From CAJCJE01 sp963818685 (lineage in GTDB: Bacteria; Actinomycetota; Actinomycetes; Mycobacteriales; Pseudonocardiaceae), in NCBI GenBank assembly GCA_963818685.1, contig CAWFTJ010000005.1, positions 280,539 through 344,538 of the forward strand: a DNA stretch of 64,000 bases, written 5' to 3'. A model generated the notes under the pieces. It did not search any database and was not told where the DNA came from. It worked only from the letters and a program-made list of their open reading frames with translations. Below, one piece after another: positions 43,375-52,630 of this stretch (within the stretch, counting starts at the first letter, position 1; every line of letters starts with the position of its first letter). Both the position numbers and the translations under genes were made by a program.

Positions 43375-44518
43375 TTCCTCTCCGACGGTTGATCTCCAGC
43401 ACCGCACGCTCGGCGACGACGCGCAGGGGCAGGTTCAGGCCGTCGGCGGCGGCGACGAGGTCGTCGTGTTCCGCCTTGGCACCATGGACTCCGTGCTTGA
43501 CCCGAATCGGGACTCCGTCGACCTCCACGGTTTCCGACCGGCGCGGCGCGGCGATGCGGTTGGTCGTGGTGTGGCGGACGCCGAGGGTTCCGGTTTCGGC
43601 CAGAATCAGGGACAGCAGGCGGTCGGCGTCTTCCGGTCGCGTCAGAACGTGCAGGACGTTGGCGGGACGGCCCTTCTTCATGACCGCCGGGGTCGCCCAG
43701 GCGTCGAGCGCGCCCGCGTGCAATGCGCGCGTGATGACGTAACCGAGGGTCTCGCCGGTCACATCGTCCAGGTTGGTTTCCAGGACGGTCACCGGCTCGG
43801 TGATCGACTGCCGGCTTCCGAGCGTCACGCCGACCACGTTGGGTCGGTCGGGCAGGGTGCGCGTGCCGGCTCCGTAGCCCGTTCGGTCGATCGTCAGGTG
43901 GGGAATCGGGCCGTAGCGCGCGTCGGTCGCGCGCAGCAGCGCGGCGGCGGTGGGCGTCACGGTCTCGCCGGGAATGTCGGAGCCGAACACGGCGGCCTGC
44001 CGCAACAGGGCGAGCGTCGCCGGAGCAGGACAGGGCAGGACGCCATGTGCTGTGGTGATCGTGCCGGTGCCCAACGGCAGCGGAGCACACACCACCTCGT
44101 CGACGCCGAGGGCGTGCAGTGCGGCGAGAGTTCCGACGATGTCGACGACGGTGTCGTGGCCGCCGAGTTCGTGCAGGTGGACCGATGCGGGATCGGTTCC
44201 GTGCAACCGCGCCTCGACCTCGGCGATCGCGGTCAGCGCCAGCACAGCGCGGGCGGCGACCGGCTCGGGCGTCGCCCGCGAAGCCAGCGCGATGAGTTCA
44301 CCCGCACGGCGTTCGGTCTCGTGGTCGGTGACGTCGACCTCAGCGCGGGTCGCGGCCAAACCGTGCTCGACAACCTGGCGCGCGGACAATTCCCAGCCGG
44401 TCAGCCCGGTAGCCGTGATGGCCGCCCGGATTCGCTCCAGCGGGGCGCCCGCGTCGATCAGCGCGCCGAGCAGCATGTCGCCAGCGAGACCGGTGCCGGG
44501 ATTGATCCAACAGATCAC
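43364..44518 (-). CDS. larC: Nickel insertion protein LarC
   Basis: 384 codons from GTG 44518, overlapping the larB stop. CWINPGTGLAGDMLLGALID, VHLHELGGHDTVVDIVGTLA, ETNLDDVTGETLGYVITRAL and WATPAVMKKGRPANVLHVL are LarC family marks. The protein inserts nickel into the pincer nucleotide in a CTP-dependent step. In several bacteria larC is split by a ribosomal frameshift into LarC1 and LarC2; here it is one continuous frame. The His-rich stretch of some LarCs is short here. Confidence 0.93.
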   Translation of the reverse strand: MICWINPGTGLAGDMLLGALIDAGAPLERIRAAITATGLTGWELSARQVVEHGLAATRAEVDVTDHETERRAGELIALASRATPEPVAARAVLALTAIAEVEARLHGTDPASVHLHELGGHDTVVDIVGTLAALHALGVDEVVCAPLPLGTGTITTAHGVLPCPAPATLALLRQAAVFGSDIPGETVTPTAAALLRATDARYGPIPHLTIDRTGYGAGTRTLPDRPNVVGVTLGSRQSITEPVTVLETNLDDVTGETLGYVITRALHAGALDAWATPAVMKKGRPANVLHVLTRPEDADRLLSLILAETGTLGVRHTTTNRIAAPRRSETVEVDGVPIRVKHGVHGAKAEHDDLVAAADGLNLPLRVVAERAVLEINRRRGTLP

Positions 44519-45225
44519 CGGCGGGCCTCCAGGGTGCTGGCAAGTCGGTGGGCCGCCATCGCGGCGCCGAACCCGGAGTCGATGTTGACCACGGTCACTC
44601 CCGCCGCGCAGGAGGCGTGCATGGCCAGCAACGCGGTGATGCCGTTCAGACCGGCGCCGTAACCGGTGGACGTGGGCACGGCGATCACCGGGCAGCGCAC
44701 CAGACCGCCGACCACGCTGGCGAGCGCGCCTTCCATCCCGGCGACCACGATCACCGCGTCACTGGCCTGAAGACGCGGCTTGACCTGGAGAATTCGGTCC
44801 AGCCCCGCGACGCCGACATCATGCACCTCGGTGGTGTCCAGGCCGACCGCAGCCGCGACCGCGGCTGCCTCGGTGGCGACCGGTCGGTCCGAGGTGCCCG
44901 CCGCGACCACGGTGACGGCGAAGTCCCTGGGCTTGGTGGGCCGCCAGGTCAGCAGCCGGGCGTCCGGGTGGTACTGCCCGCCGTCCACCCCGTCGAGCAC
45001 CCGGCTCGACGTCTCCTGATCAATGCGGGTGACCAGGACCGGCCCGGTGTTGTGCGCCAGCAGTGCGCGCACGATGGCCACCACCTGTTCGGCGGTCTTG
45101 CCGGGCCCGTAGACGACTTCGGGCAGCCCCTGCCGCTGCTCCCGGTCAAGGTCAAGCCGCGCGAAACCGAGGTCCAGCACCGACTCCGACGGTCGCCGCA
45201 CGGCTTGTTCTTTCCCAGCGCTCAT
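44515..45225 (-). CDS. larB: Nicotinic acid adenine dinucleotide carboxylase/hydrolase LarB
   Basis: 236 codons from ATG 45225, overlapping the larA stop (ATGA). LDLDREQRQGLPEVVYGPGK, then AVIVVAGMEGALASVVGGLV and VPTSTGYGAGLNGITALLAM belong to the AIR-carboxylase-like (PurE-fold) LarB family. It carboxylates the pyridinium ring of nicotinic acid adenine dinucleotide and cleaves the phosphoanhydride to give pyridinium biscarboxylate mononucleotide, the first step of nickel-pincer synthesis. Confidence 0.94.
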   Translation of the reverse strand: MSAGKEQAVRRPSESVLDLGFARLDLDREQRQGLPEVVYGPGKTAEQVVAIVRALLAHNTGPVLVTRIDQETSSRVLDGVDGGQYHPDARLLTWRPTKPRDFAVTVVAAGTSDRPVATEAAAVAAAVGLDTTEVHDVGVAGLDRILQVKPRLQASDAVIVVAGMEGALASVVGGLVRCPVIAVPTSTGYGAGLNGITALLAMHASCAAGVTVVNIDSGFGAAMAAHRLASTLEARR

Positions 45226-46499
45226 TGCGCGGACGCGACGTACGGCACGGTCAGCGGCCCTTCCGGCAGCACGCACAGTCGAGCACGCGGTCCCGCGTCC
45301 GCCAACGCCTCGGCGACGGTGGCCTCGATGTCGGCTGTCTGTTCCAGGTGCGCGGTCGCGAGGTCGGCGTCGCTGAGGTAGGAGGTGTGCATGACGACGC
45401 GGTTGGCGGCCTGGATCCGGGCCTGGATCTGCACCTGCCACTGATCGGGAACCGTCTCGGGCCGCGAGTGAATGGTGTCGAGAAGTGCCTGCGGCGAGGA
45501 AGCGGATGCCAGTACGTTCCGGTAGGAACCATGGTCGGGAAACCCGTCGCGGCACTCCGCGGCACACACGATGGTGCCGCCCGGTCGCACCACCTGGAAC
45601 GCCGCGGACATTCCCTTCACGGCCTGATACAGGTTCTGGTCAAGGGGAAATCCGGCGTTGGTGGTGACCACCACGTCGAACGGCTCCGCCACCGGCCGCA
45701 TCGCCATCCGCTTCGCCGCCGCCGTTGCGGCCGCGTGCATGGGCAGTAGGTCGCCGCCGAAGGCCGCCACGATCTCCTTGTCCCGGTTGAGAACGACGTC
45801 CAGCGCGAAGGTGACTCCGGTGGCCTCGGCGATGGTCCGGACATCGTCGTGTACCGGGTTGCCGTAGGTGATTCCCCAGGTGGCGTTCGGATGCCCGATC
45901 CTGGCCGCGTCATGCAGGACCAGGACCGTCTCCAGGGCAGCGAGGCCCGGTGCGACGAGTTTCGGACCGCCGGAGAAGCCGGCGAAGAAATGGGGCTCGA
46001 CGAAACCGGTGGTGATGCGGACATCCGCATCAACCCACTCCCGGTTGAGCCATACCGGCACCCCGTTGCCCATGGTGCCCAGCCAGACAAGCTGACCGCG
46101 GTCCCGCGCATCGTGGTTGACAATGCGGATCGTGTCCGCGACCTCGTCACCGAACATGTGGCGCAGTTCGGCCTCGCTGTTGCCGCGATGCGTACCCGTG
46201 GCGACGAGAATGACCACATCCTGCGGCGCGACGATGCCGTCCAACTCGGCCAGGATGGCGGGAATCATCAGGTGGCGGGGCTGCGGACGGGTACCATCGC
46301 AGGCCGAGATCGCCACCGTCTGACCGGGGCGGACCCTATCGCGCAGCGGTGGCCCGGCGACCGGTTGGCGCAGCGCATCACGCAGTACGCCGATCTGGTC
46401 GGCGGCAGCCTCGTGGTGGACCGGCGCCACGACCGTGGTCAGCGCGGGGTCCACGTCGATGTCGAGTCCTGATTCGCCGTAGGCCAGCCGCACCCTCAC
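45222..46499 (-). CDS. larA: LarA-family nickel-pincer racemase/epimerase
   Basis: 425 codons from GTG 46499. All key residues of L. plantarum LarA have counterparts four positions earlier: Asp68 and Arg71 (SACDGTRPQP), His104 (TGTHRGNSEAEL), His170 (VEPHFFAGFSGG), Lys180 that tethers the cofactor (GGPKLVAPG) and His196 (VLHDAARIGHP). A functional nickel enzyme is therefore expected. It interconverts the stereocentre of an alpha-hydroxy acid by hydride transfer. Lactate is the archetype, but LarA homologues act on several substrates and nothing here identifies which. First gene of the operon. Confidence 0.9.
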   Translation of the reverse strand: MRVRLAYGESGLDIDVDPALTTVVAPVHHEAAADQIGVLRDALRQPVAGPPLRDRVRPGQTVAISACDGTRPQPRHLMIPAILAELDGIVAPQDVVILVATGTHRGNSEAELRHMFGDEVADTIRIVNHDARDRGQLVWLGTMGNGVPVWLNREWVDADVRITTGFVEPHFFAGFSGGPKLVAPGLAALETVLVLHDAARIGHPNATWGITYGNPVHDDVRTIAEATGVTFALDVVLNRDKEIVAAFGGDLLPMHAAATAAAKRMAMRPVAEPFDVVVTTNAGFPLDQNLYQAVKGMSAAFQVVRPGGTIVCAAECRDGFPDHGSYRNVLASASSPQALLDTIHSRPETVPDQWQVQIQARIQAANRVVMHTSYLSDADLATAHLEQTADIEATVAEALADAGPRARLCVLPEGPLTVPYVASAQ

Positions 46500-46531
46500 G
46501 ATGCGCTGCCCGGCAAGCCGCGGTAGGGCAC
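46496..46531 (-). CDS. Possible 11-codon leader peptide coupled to larA
   Basis: A strong AAGGAG (46542-46537) sits five bases before a GTG that opens VPYRGLPGSAS and stops at TGA 46498-46496, overlapping the larA GTG (GTGA). The larA start itself has no good Shine-Dalgarno. The arrangement would deliver ribosomes to larA by coupling. It may also be chance. Confidence 0.4.
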   Translation of the reverse strand: MPYRGLPGSAS

Positions 46532-46884
46532 GAGAACTCCTTGGTCAGCCGTCCTCGGATCAGCGTTCGAAGCATAGCAAGACATCCCATGTCATCACGT
46601 CTGCACTCAGCGCAACAGACCTGTTTCAGGGCGTCGGCCGATACATCCATCCCATCTCTGACTCGGCGAGCCGGCTGTGGATGTCGGTGCGGCACCATGC
46701 CAACCATGACGGTTCCCGAGCCCGGCACTGATCCCGAACCGACCGCCCACCGGCCGGCGGAACCGCTGCCGGCCCGCACCGTCGCCGCGGTCGCCCTGTA
46801 CCTGGCCTGGCGTCGCCAGCGGTCGACCGAAGCCGACCACCTCCAGCGCGCGGGCGACGTCGTCGCTTCGCCGGTGCGGCCCGG
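46532..46884. other. Intergenic region upstream of the lar operon
   Basis: About 350 bp between larA and the convergent amidohydrolase end. It must hold the lar promoter. GACATCCCATGTC (46581-46593) is an inverted repeat with five-base arms, 50-60 bp before the leader, a candidate operator. A short plus-strand frame starting with ATG at 46705 overlaps the amidohydrolase 3' end and is not convincing as a gene. Confidence 0.45.
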
Positions 46885-48087
46885 TCAACTGACCTTTCGG
46901 CCGTCCTGCCAGACCTCGCTGATCCGGTCGGCCAGCCCACCGAGGTCGCCTACGCCGCCGTCGACGAGGACCAGGTCCGCGCGGTAGCCCTCGGCGAGCC
47001 GACCGAGTTCGTCGCCGAGACCGAGCAGCTCCGCCGCGCTGGACGTGGTCGCGACGAGCGACTGTGCGGGCGTCATGCCGCAGTTGACCATCAGCGCGAG
47101 CTCCTCAAGGTTGCCGCCGTGCGGTCCGACGCCGCTGTCGGTGCCCATGGCCACCTTCACCCCCGCCGCGATGGCCCTGCGCACCGACTCGGTGTGGATG
47201 CCGATCACGTCCCTGGCCTTGCGGATCACCGCATCGGGCAGGTCGAGGCCTGCGTCGACGGCGCGCAGCACGTTCACCGGCGCGGCCAGTGTTGGGACCA
47301 GCCAGGTGCCAGCGGCGAGCATCATGTCGATGGCCTCGTCGTCGAGGTAGATGCCGTGCTCGATGGACCGGATGCCGGCGCGGATCGCGTTCTTGATGCC
47401 CTCGGTGCCCTGCGCGTGCGCCATCACGTACGTGCCCCGCATGCCGGCCTCGGTGACGAGCACGGTCAGCTCCTCCGGCGTGAACTGGGAGTGTCTCGGG
47501 TCGTCGCGCGGCGACAGCACGCCGCCCGTCGTACACACCTTGAGCTGGTCGGCACCGGCCCGCAGCAGTCGACGTGCGAGTTTGCGCAGCTCGTCGGGGC
47601 CGTCGGCGATCGCATCGGGACGACCGGGGTGCGGCACGCCGAGCGGCACGCAGTGCCCGGACGCGGTCCAACCGTCGCCGTGGCCGCCGGTCTGGCTGAT
47701 GATGTTGACCGAGATCCGCATGCGCGGCCCGGGAATCAGTCCGTTCGCGACCGCCTGCTTGATGCCGAGATCGGCGCCGCCCGCGTCGCGCACGGTGGTG
47801 ATACCCACGGCCAGCGTCTTGCTCAGGTTCGCCGCCGCTTCGTAGAACTGGTAGGAGAACGGCGTCTGCACCCTGGAGAGCAGGCCGACGCTGCTGATCA
47901 CCACGTGCACGTGCGTGTCGAACAGGCCGGGCAGCAACGTCTTCCCAGTACAGTCGACGGCCACGTCACCGTCGAGATCGCTGCCCACCGCGATGATCCG
48001 GTCGCCATCGACGAGCACGTCGGCCCGCGCCGCCACGCTGCCCGTTCCGTCGAAGACCTCGCCGCCGGTGAAGACCGTCCTGGTCAC
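46885..48087 (-). CDS. Metal-dependent amidohydrolase (imidazolonepropionase/prolidase-like)
   Basis: 400 codons. The metal-binding HxH is LPGLFDTHVHVVIS. The bridging Lys is ADQLKVCTTGG, then His in VMAHAQGTEG, IEHGIYLDDEAID, and the catalytic Asp in VAMGTDSGVGPHGG. This is the set of the subtype including ochratoxinase-like and Xaa-Pro dipeptidase-like enzymes. No signal peptide, so probably cytoplasmic. It hydrolyses an amide or dipeptide bond; substrate unknown. Divergent from the LLM gene. Confidence 0.88.
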   Translation of the reverse strand: MTRTVFTGGEVFDGTGSVAARADVLVDGDRIIAVGSDLDGDVAVDCTGKTLLPGLFDTHVHVVISSVGLLSRVQTPFSYQFYEAAANLSKTLAVGITTVRDAGGADLGIKQAVANGLIPGPRMRISVNIISQTGGHGDGWTASGHCVPLGVPHPGRPDAIADGPDELRKLARRLLRAGADQLKVCTTGGVLSPRDDPRHSQFTPEELTVLVTEAGMRGTYVMAHAQGTEGIKNAIRAGIRSIEHGIYLDDEAIDMMLAAGTWLVPTLAAPVNVLRAVDAGLDLPDAVIRKARDVIGIHTESVRRAIAAGVKVAMGTDSGVGPHGGNLEELALMVNCGMTPAQSLVATTSSAAELLGLGDELGRLAEGYRADLVLVDGGVGDLGGLADRISEVWQDGRKVS

Positions 48088-48166
48088 GCCACCACCACCT
48101 CACAGTTGATCGCCGAGCAAGTCGACCATACGGCTGGAGTTCACTCCACCCATAGGCTCGAATCCC

Positions 48167-49054
48167 ATGACGAACAGTGACAGAGGTGAACCGCCGCAGG
48201 TCGGCATCTTCGGCATCAACATGGGAGACTCCGCGACCGCCGACGGAGCCCGCGAACTCGGCCCGCTCGCCGAGGAACTCGGTTACGAATCGATCTGGCT
48301 GCCCGAACACGTCGTGGTGGCGAGCCCGCGCGTGCCGCCGTCGCCGCTGGAACCGGACTTTCCCATTCTCGACCCCGTTGTCGGGCTTGCCATGCTGGCC
48401 GGCGTGACCAGCGAGGTTCGTCTCGCCACCGGGATCATCATTGTGCCGCAACGCAACCCTGTCGTGCTCGCCAAGCAACTGGCCAGTGTGGACGTTCTCA
48501 GCGGAGGCCGGTTCGTGTTCGGGATCGGTGTCGGCTACGTCGAGGAGGAGATGCGCGCGATCGGGATGTCCATGCGGGATCGTGGCGTCCGGACCGACGA
48601 GTACCTGCACGCGATGCGCTCGCTCTGGTACGACGAAACTCCTGGCTACCAAGGCAAGCACGTGGAGTTCGCCGGTGTCGACGCGTATCCCCGACCGGTG
48701 CAGCGGCCGATCCCGATCGTGGTCGGCGGGGCCAGCGCGAGCGCGTTGCGGCGCACCGTGCGGTTCGGCGATGGATGGTACGGCTGGGCGCTCGACCTGG
48801 CGACCACCGAACGCCTGCTGGCCCTGCTGCGTGCCGAGGCCGACGCGGCAGGCCGGGACTTCGCCGAACTCACCATCACGGTCACCCCGACCGAGACCAT
48901 GACTCCCGAACTCGTACGCGCCTACGGGCGGCTCGGTGTGGACCGGCTGGCCCTGATGCCGCCGAGGGCCCGGAGCGCCGGCTTCACCAGGGCGGAGTTC
49001 GCCGAGTTCGTCCGCGCCAACGCGCCCGCCGCGACCGGCGCCCGCCCGCGCTGA
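48167..49054 (+). CDS. LLM-class (F420-type) oxidoreductase
   Basis: 295 codons. TIM-barrel luciferase-like pattern: LAEELGYESIWLPEHVVVAS, VGLAMLAGVTSEVRLATGII, QRNPVVLAKQLASVDVLSGG and RFVFGIGVGYVEEEMRAIG; PIPIVVGGASASALRRTVRF. In actinomycetes this branch mostly uses cofactor F420. It is cytoplasmic, and the reaction cannot be predicted. Confidence 0.88.
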   Translation: MTNSDRGEPPQVGIFGINMGDSATADGARELGPLAEELGYESIWLPEHVVVASPRVPPSPLEPDFPILDPVVGLAMLAGVTSEVRLATGIIIVPQRNPVVLAKQLASVDVLSGGRFVFGIGVGYVEEEMRAIGMSMRDRGVRTDEYLHAMRSLWYDETPGYQGKHVEFAGVDAYPRPVQRPIPIVVGGASASALRRTVRFGDGWYGWALDLATTERLLALLRAEADAAGRDFAELTITVTPTETMTPELVRAYGRLGVDRLALMPPRARSAGFTRAEFAEFVRANAPAATGARPR

Positions 49055-49167
49055 GGGAGGCCGGGCGCCAGTCGTAGCGGAGGCGAGGTCCCGGCGCGGT
49101 CCGACTGGTCCTATTCTCGACTGGTCCCGGCCTTGACCTCGGCCGACCCACTTTTTCGGAGGCGCGC

Positions 49168-49989
49168 GTGCCAGACGAGCAGAACTCGACGCCGCCGACG
49201 AGTGCCGATGACCTGGTCGGCAGGGCAGGCCAGGCGATCGGCTGGCTGGCAAGGACCGGCTGGCGGGTCACCAGGGCACTACCCGGTGGTGAGTTGATCG
49301 AGGAGCAGGCGCGCAGGTGGGAGAACGCCGCGGTGCGGGAGATCCGCAGGCGGCTGGAGCCCGCCGACACCACGCCCGGGTTCGCCTGGCGCCCGTTGGG
49401 GTCGGGCGCGCTCGACCCGAAGGTCGGCAGGGCCACCGTTGGCCAGCAGGAACTCGTCACCCTGGTCCGTCCGATGAACGGGCACGTCGAGCCGCTGCGC
49501 GCGGGCATGGCCGAACTGCTCAACCGCTCCGCCAACTCGAACGCGGAGGCCAGCAGGGAATTTCTGTACACCACGGTCCTGCGCCAACTGGTGCCGGACG
49601 AGGCCAGGATCATCGCCGCGCTCGCGGACGGCACACCCCGGCCGCTCATCCACGTCGCCGAGCGCAACGCCATCGGCGCGACCCAGCGCACCGTGCTGGC
49701 CAACGCCTCGACCGTCGGCAAGAACGCGGGCGTCGCCGTGCCCGAACTCGTGCCCACCTACCTGACCCGGCTCTACCGGCTCGGCCTTGTCGAGGTCGGC
49801 GAGGAAGATCCCGACCTCGGCGACCAGTACGACATCCTGCTCACCGACCAGACCGTGCGCGGCGCCGCCGCCGAGGCGAAGCGGCCCCGGTTCATCCGGC
49901 ACACCGTGCGCCTGTCCACGTTCGGTCGGATGTTCTGGGCGGAATGCGACCCGACCATCGGTGGTCAGCGGCGCCAGTCCGCACCCTGA
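49168..49989 (+). CDS. DUF4393 (Abi-alpha) family protein
   Basis: 273 codons from GTG 49168, with GGAGG about seven bases upstream. ANSNAEASREFLYTTVLRQL, VPDEARIIAALADG and NASTVGKNAGVAVPELVPTY, then LTRLYRLGLVEVGEEDPDL are DUF4393-type. The family is annotated Abi-alpha because a member was linked to abortive infection. The N-terminus has a hydrophobic/basic helix (QAIGWLARTGWRVTRALPG) that could attach to membrane. Whether this one has any antiphage role is untested; it sits in stable core DNA without defence neighbours. Confidence 0.7.
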   Translation: MPDEQNSTPPTSADDLVGRAGQAIGWLARTGWRVTRALPGGELIEEQARRWENAAVREIRRRLEPADTTPGFAWRPLGSGALDPKVGRATVGQQELVTLVRPMNGHVEPLRAGMAELLNRSANSNAEASREFLYTTVLRQLVPDEARIIAALADGTPRPLIHVAERNAIGATQRTVLANASTVGKNAGVAVPELVPTYLTRLYRLGLVEVGEEDPDLGDQYDILLTDQTVRGAAAEAKRPRFIRHTVRLSTFGRMFWAECDPTIGGQRRQSAP

Positions 49990-50037
49990 TGTGACAGACT
50001 TCACTGATCAGTAGGTTCGCTGGCGAGGGTGGGTGCG

Positions 50038-51270
50038 ATGGAAACTGTCCTCGCCGACCTCGGCCGGCACTGGTACATCTACCTCTCCATCCCGGTGATG
50101 GCCGCGGTCATCGGCTACGTCACCAAGCTGCTCGCCATCCGAATGATGTTCCGGCCGCTGAACTTCGTCGGCGTCAAACCGCTCGGCTGGCAGGGCATCG
50201 TGCCCAAGCGCGCGGCGCGGATGGCCGCGATTGCCTGCGACACCATGACCGACCAGCTGATCAAGCCGTCGGACGTGCTGCGCAGGCTCGATCCGGAACT
50301 GATCGCCAAACAGATCCAGGACCCGCTGCGCGAGGTCGCAGCCGAACTCACCAGGGAGATCGCCGCCGAGTTCCAGCCCGGCCTGTGGGAATCATTGCCG
50401 GAACGGGTGCGCAGGCTGGTCGTCCGGCGCGTCCAGGCGGAGACGCCGAGGCTGCTCACGGCCATGTTGCAGACCGTGCGGGACAACGTGGAGACCGTGT
50501 TCGACCTGCGCGACATGGTGATCACCAACCTGGTCCGGGACAAGGAGCTGCTGAACCGGATCTTCACCGAGGCTGGCCATCGCGAGTTCCAGTTCATCGC
50601 CAGGGCCGGCCTGCTGTTCGGCGCGCTGATCGGCGTGATTCAGATGGTCGCCTGGGCGCTGTTCAAGCAGCCGTTGATCATGCCGTTCTTCGGTGCGCTC
50701 ACCGGCTGGTTCACCGACTGGTTGGCCCTGCGGATGATCTTCCGCCCTCAGCGGCCCACCCGCTACCTGGGCATCTTCACCTGGCAGGGCCTGTTCCTGC
50801 GCAGGCGCGACGAGGTGTCCCATGCCTACGCGACCCTGATCGCGGAGGAGGTGATCACCCCGCACAAGGTGATCGAGGCCGTCCTGCGCGGCCCGCTCGC
50901 CGACCGGCTGTTCGCGATGATGCAGCGTGAGGTCGAGCAGGTCGTCGACCGGCAGTCCGGCTTCGCCCGCCCGTTCGTGGCACTGGCCATCGGCAGCAGC
51001 CGCTACACCGAACTCAAGCACGCCATCGCGGACAAGGTGCTGGAGCGGATGCCGGAAACCCTCGACTACATCGCCGACTACGCCAAGGACGCGATGGACA
51101 TTCGCAATCTGCTGGTCAGCAAGATGCGCGAACTGACGACCGAGGAGTTCGAGAACCTGCTCCGCCCCGCCTTCCAGCAGGACGAATGGATCCTGATCAC
51201 CACCGGCGCGGTGCTCGGCTGCGCCGTCGGTGAACTACAGTCGCTGATCCTGGAACACTTCGCGCACTGA
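50038..51270 (+). CDS. DUF445-family membrane protein
   Basis: About 410 codons from ATG 50038 (GTG 50029 in frame). An N-terminal helix (WYIYLSIPVMAAVIGYVTKL), then LLAIRMMFRPLNFVGVKPLG and WQGIVPKRAARMA, a helical soluble part, and a second repeat of the same motif (MPFFGALTGWFTDWLALRMI, FRPQRPTRYLGIFTWQG). A C-terminal helix (ILITTGAVLGCAVGELQSLI) follows. The duplicated ALRMIF-P motif is characteristic of DUF445. Function unknown. Confidence 0.85.
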   Translation: METVLADLGRHWYIYLSIPVMAAVIGYVTKLLAIRMMFRPLNFVGVKPLGWQGIVPKRAARMAAIACDTMTDQLIKPSDVLRRLDPELIAKQIQDPLREVAAELTREIAAEFQPGLWESLPERVRRLVVRRVQAETPRLLTAMLQTVRDNVETVFDLRDMVITNLVRDKELLNRIFTEAGHREFQFIARAGLLFGALIGVIQMVAWALFKQPLIMPFFGALTGWFTDWLALRMIFRPQRPTRYLGIFTWQGLFLRRRDEVSHAYATLIAEEVITPHKVIEAVLRGPLADRLFAMMQREVEQVVDRQSGFARPFVALAIGSSRYTELKHAIADKVLERMPETLDYIADYAKDAMDIRNLLVSKMRELTTEEFENLLRPAFQQDEWILITTGAVLGCAVGELQSLILEHFAH

Positions 51271-51331
51271 CAACCGATCCTACCCCGCCGCTATGCTGTC
51301 CGATGTGGACAGTGAGCAACCAGAACGGAGT

Positions 51332-52411
51332 TCAGCGCGGGAAGGTCCTTGCCGCCTCAAGGAAAACGTCGTTCTCGTGCGGCTCACCAATGGTCACCCG
51401 CGCGCCGTCGCCGGGCCCGTCGGTGACGAACGCGCGCACGATCACCTTGTGCGCCATGCAGTGCTCGTTGAACGCGGCGGTCCGCTCCGCAAGCGGCAGC
51501 CACACGAAGTTCGCCTGCGTCGGCGGCACCTCGTAGCCCATGCCGAGCAGTTCCTCGCGGACCCGGTAGCGCTCGGCCACGATCGCCTTGCAGCGCTGCA
51601 TCAATTCGTCCTCAGCGTCCAGCGAGGCGATCGCCGCGGTCTGCGCGAGCGAGTTGACCGAGAACGGCACGAATACCTTGCGCAGCGCCTCGGTCACCGG
51701 TTCCGGCGCGACGCAGTAGCCGACCCGCAAGCCGGCGAGGCCATACGCCTTGGAGAACGTGCGCAGCACTGCCACATTGCCATGTCCGCGCGCCCACGCG
51801 TCGGTGGTCATGGCGATCCCGTCCGGCACGTTCGCGTCGTCGACGAACTCGCGGTACGCCTCGTCGATCACGACCAGCACGTCGGTGGGCACCGCGTCGA
51901 CGAACTGGCGCAGCGCGTCATGCGGCAGCGCGGTCCCGGTCGGGTTGTTGGGCGTGCACACGAAAACCAGTCGCGTCTTGTCGGTGATCGCGTCGAACAT
52001 CGCGTCGAGGTCGAGCGCGTGCTCCTTGGTCAGCGGCACCGGCCTCGGCTGCGCGCCGACCACCCGCACCATGATCGGATAAGCCTCGAACGAACGCCAC
52101 GGGTACACCACCTCGTCCTGCGCGGTGCTGGTGACCTGGACCAATTGCTGGCACAGGGCAACCGAGCCGCAGCCGAGCGCGATCTTGTGGGTGTCCACCC
52201 CGAACCGTCGCGCGATCCGTTCGGTCAACGCGACCGCGCCGCTGTCCGGGTAGCGGTTGATCAGTCCGCTGGCGTGCGCGAGTTTCTCCCGCACGCTCGG
52301 CAGCGGCCCCTCGGCAACCTCGTTGGAGGCCAACTTGATCGAGCCGGGGATGCTCCGCCCCGCCACGTAGCCGGGAATCTGCTCAAGGTCGGCTCGAATA
52401 CGCGCGGTCAT
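51332..52411 (-). CDS. HisC-like PLP aminotransferase
   Basis: 359 codons from ATG 52411, with GGAGAG upstream. Fold type I aminotransferase: IKLASNEVAEGPLPSVREKL, NRYPDSGAVALTERIA, VCTPNNPTGTALPHDALR, VVIDEAYREFVDD and the PLP lysine in RTFSKAYGLAGLRVGY. Either histidinol-phosphate or aromatic (phenylalanine/tyrosine) aminotransferase; stand-alone copies outside the his operon in actinobacteria are often called Pat. A role with TyrA in tyrosine synthesis is possible. Confidence 0.88.
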   Translation of the reverse strand: MTARIRADLEQIPGYVAGRSIPGSIKLASNEVAEGPLPSVREKLAHASGLINRYPDSGAVALTERIARRFGVDTHKIALGCGSVALCQQLVQVTSTAQDEVVYPWRSFEAYPIMVRVVGAQPRPVPLTKEHALDLDAMFDAITDKTRLVFVCTPNNPTGTALPHDALRQFVDAVPTDVLVVIDEAYREFVDDANVPDGIAMTTDAWARGHGNVAVLRTFSKAYGLAGLRVGYCVAPEPVTEALRKVFVPFSVNSLAQTAAIASLDAEDELMQRCKAIVAERYRVREELLGMGYEVPPTQANFVWLPLAERTAAFNEHCMAHKVIVRAFVTDGPGDGARVTIGEPHENDVFLEAARTFPR

Positions 52412-52630
52412 CGTTGCTCTCCTGCCCATCGGACGGCTCCGGCCAGCACGGGGTTTGACCGACCGTCAACGTAACTCATTATCCAACGCACTCGACAGCG
52501 TGATTTCCCGCGACATCCGATCGCTGCTCGACCAGTGGCCGCACTGGTCGAGCACGCGAGAAAGATCACCATCAGCCAGTTCCGGACATCATGTTGACTC
52601 GCGTTCACCCTCGCGTGGTTGGCTTGACGT

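Noticed and set aside
46705..46987. Small plus-strand gene starting TVPEPGTDPEPTAHRPAEPL
   Set aside because: It runs about 100 bp into the amidohydrolase 3' end on the other strand, has no ribosome-binding site and its second half is clearly an antisense read.
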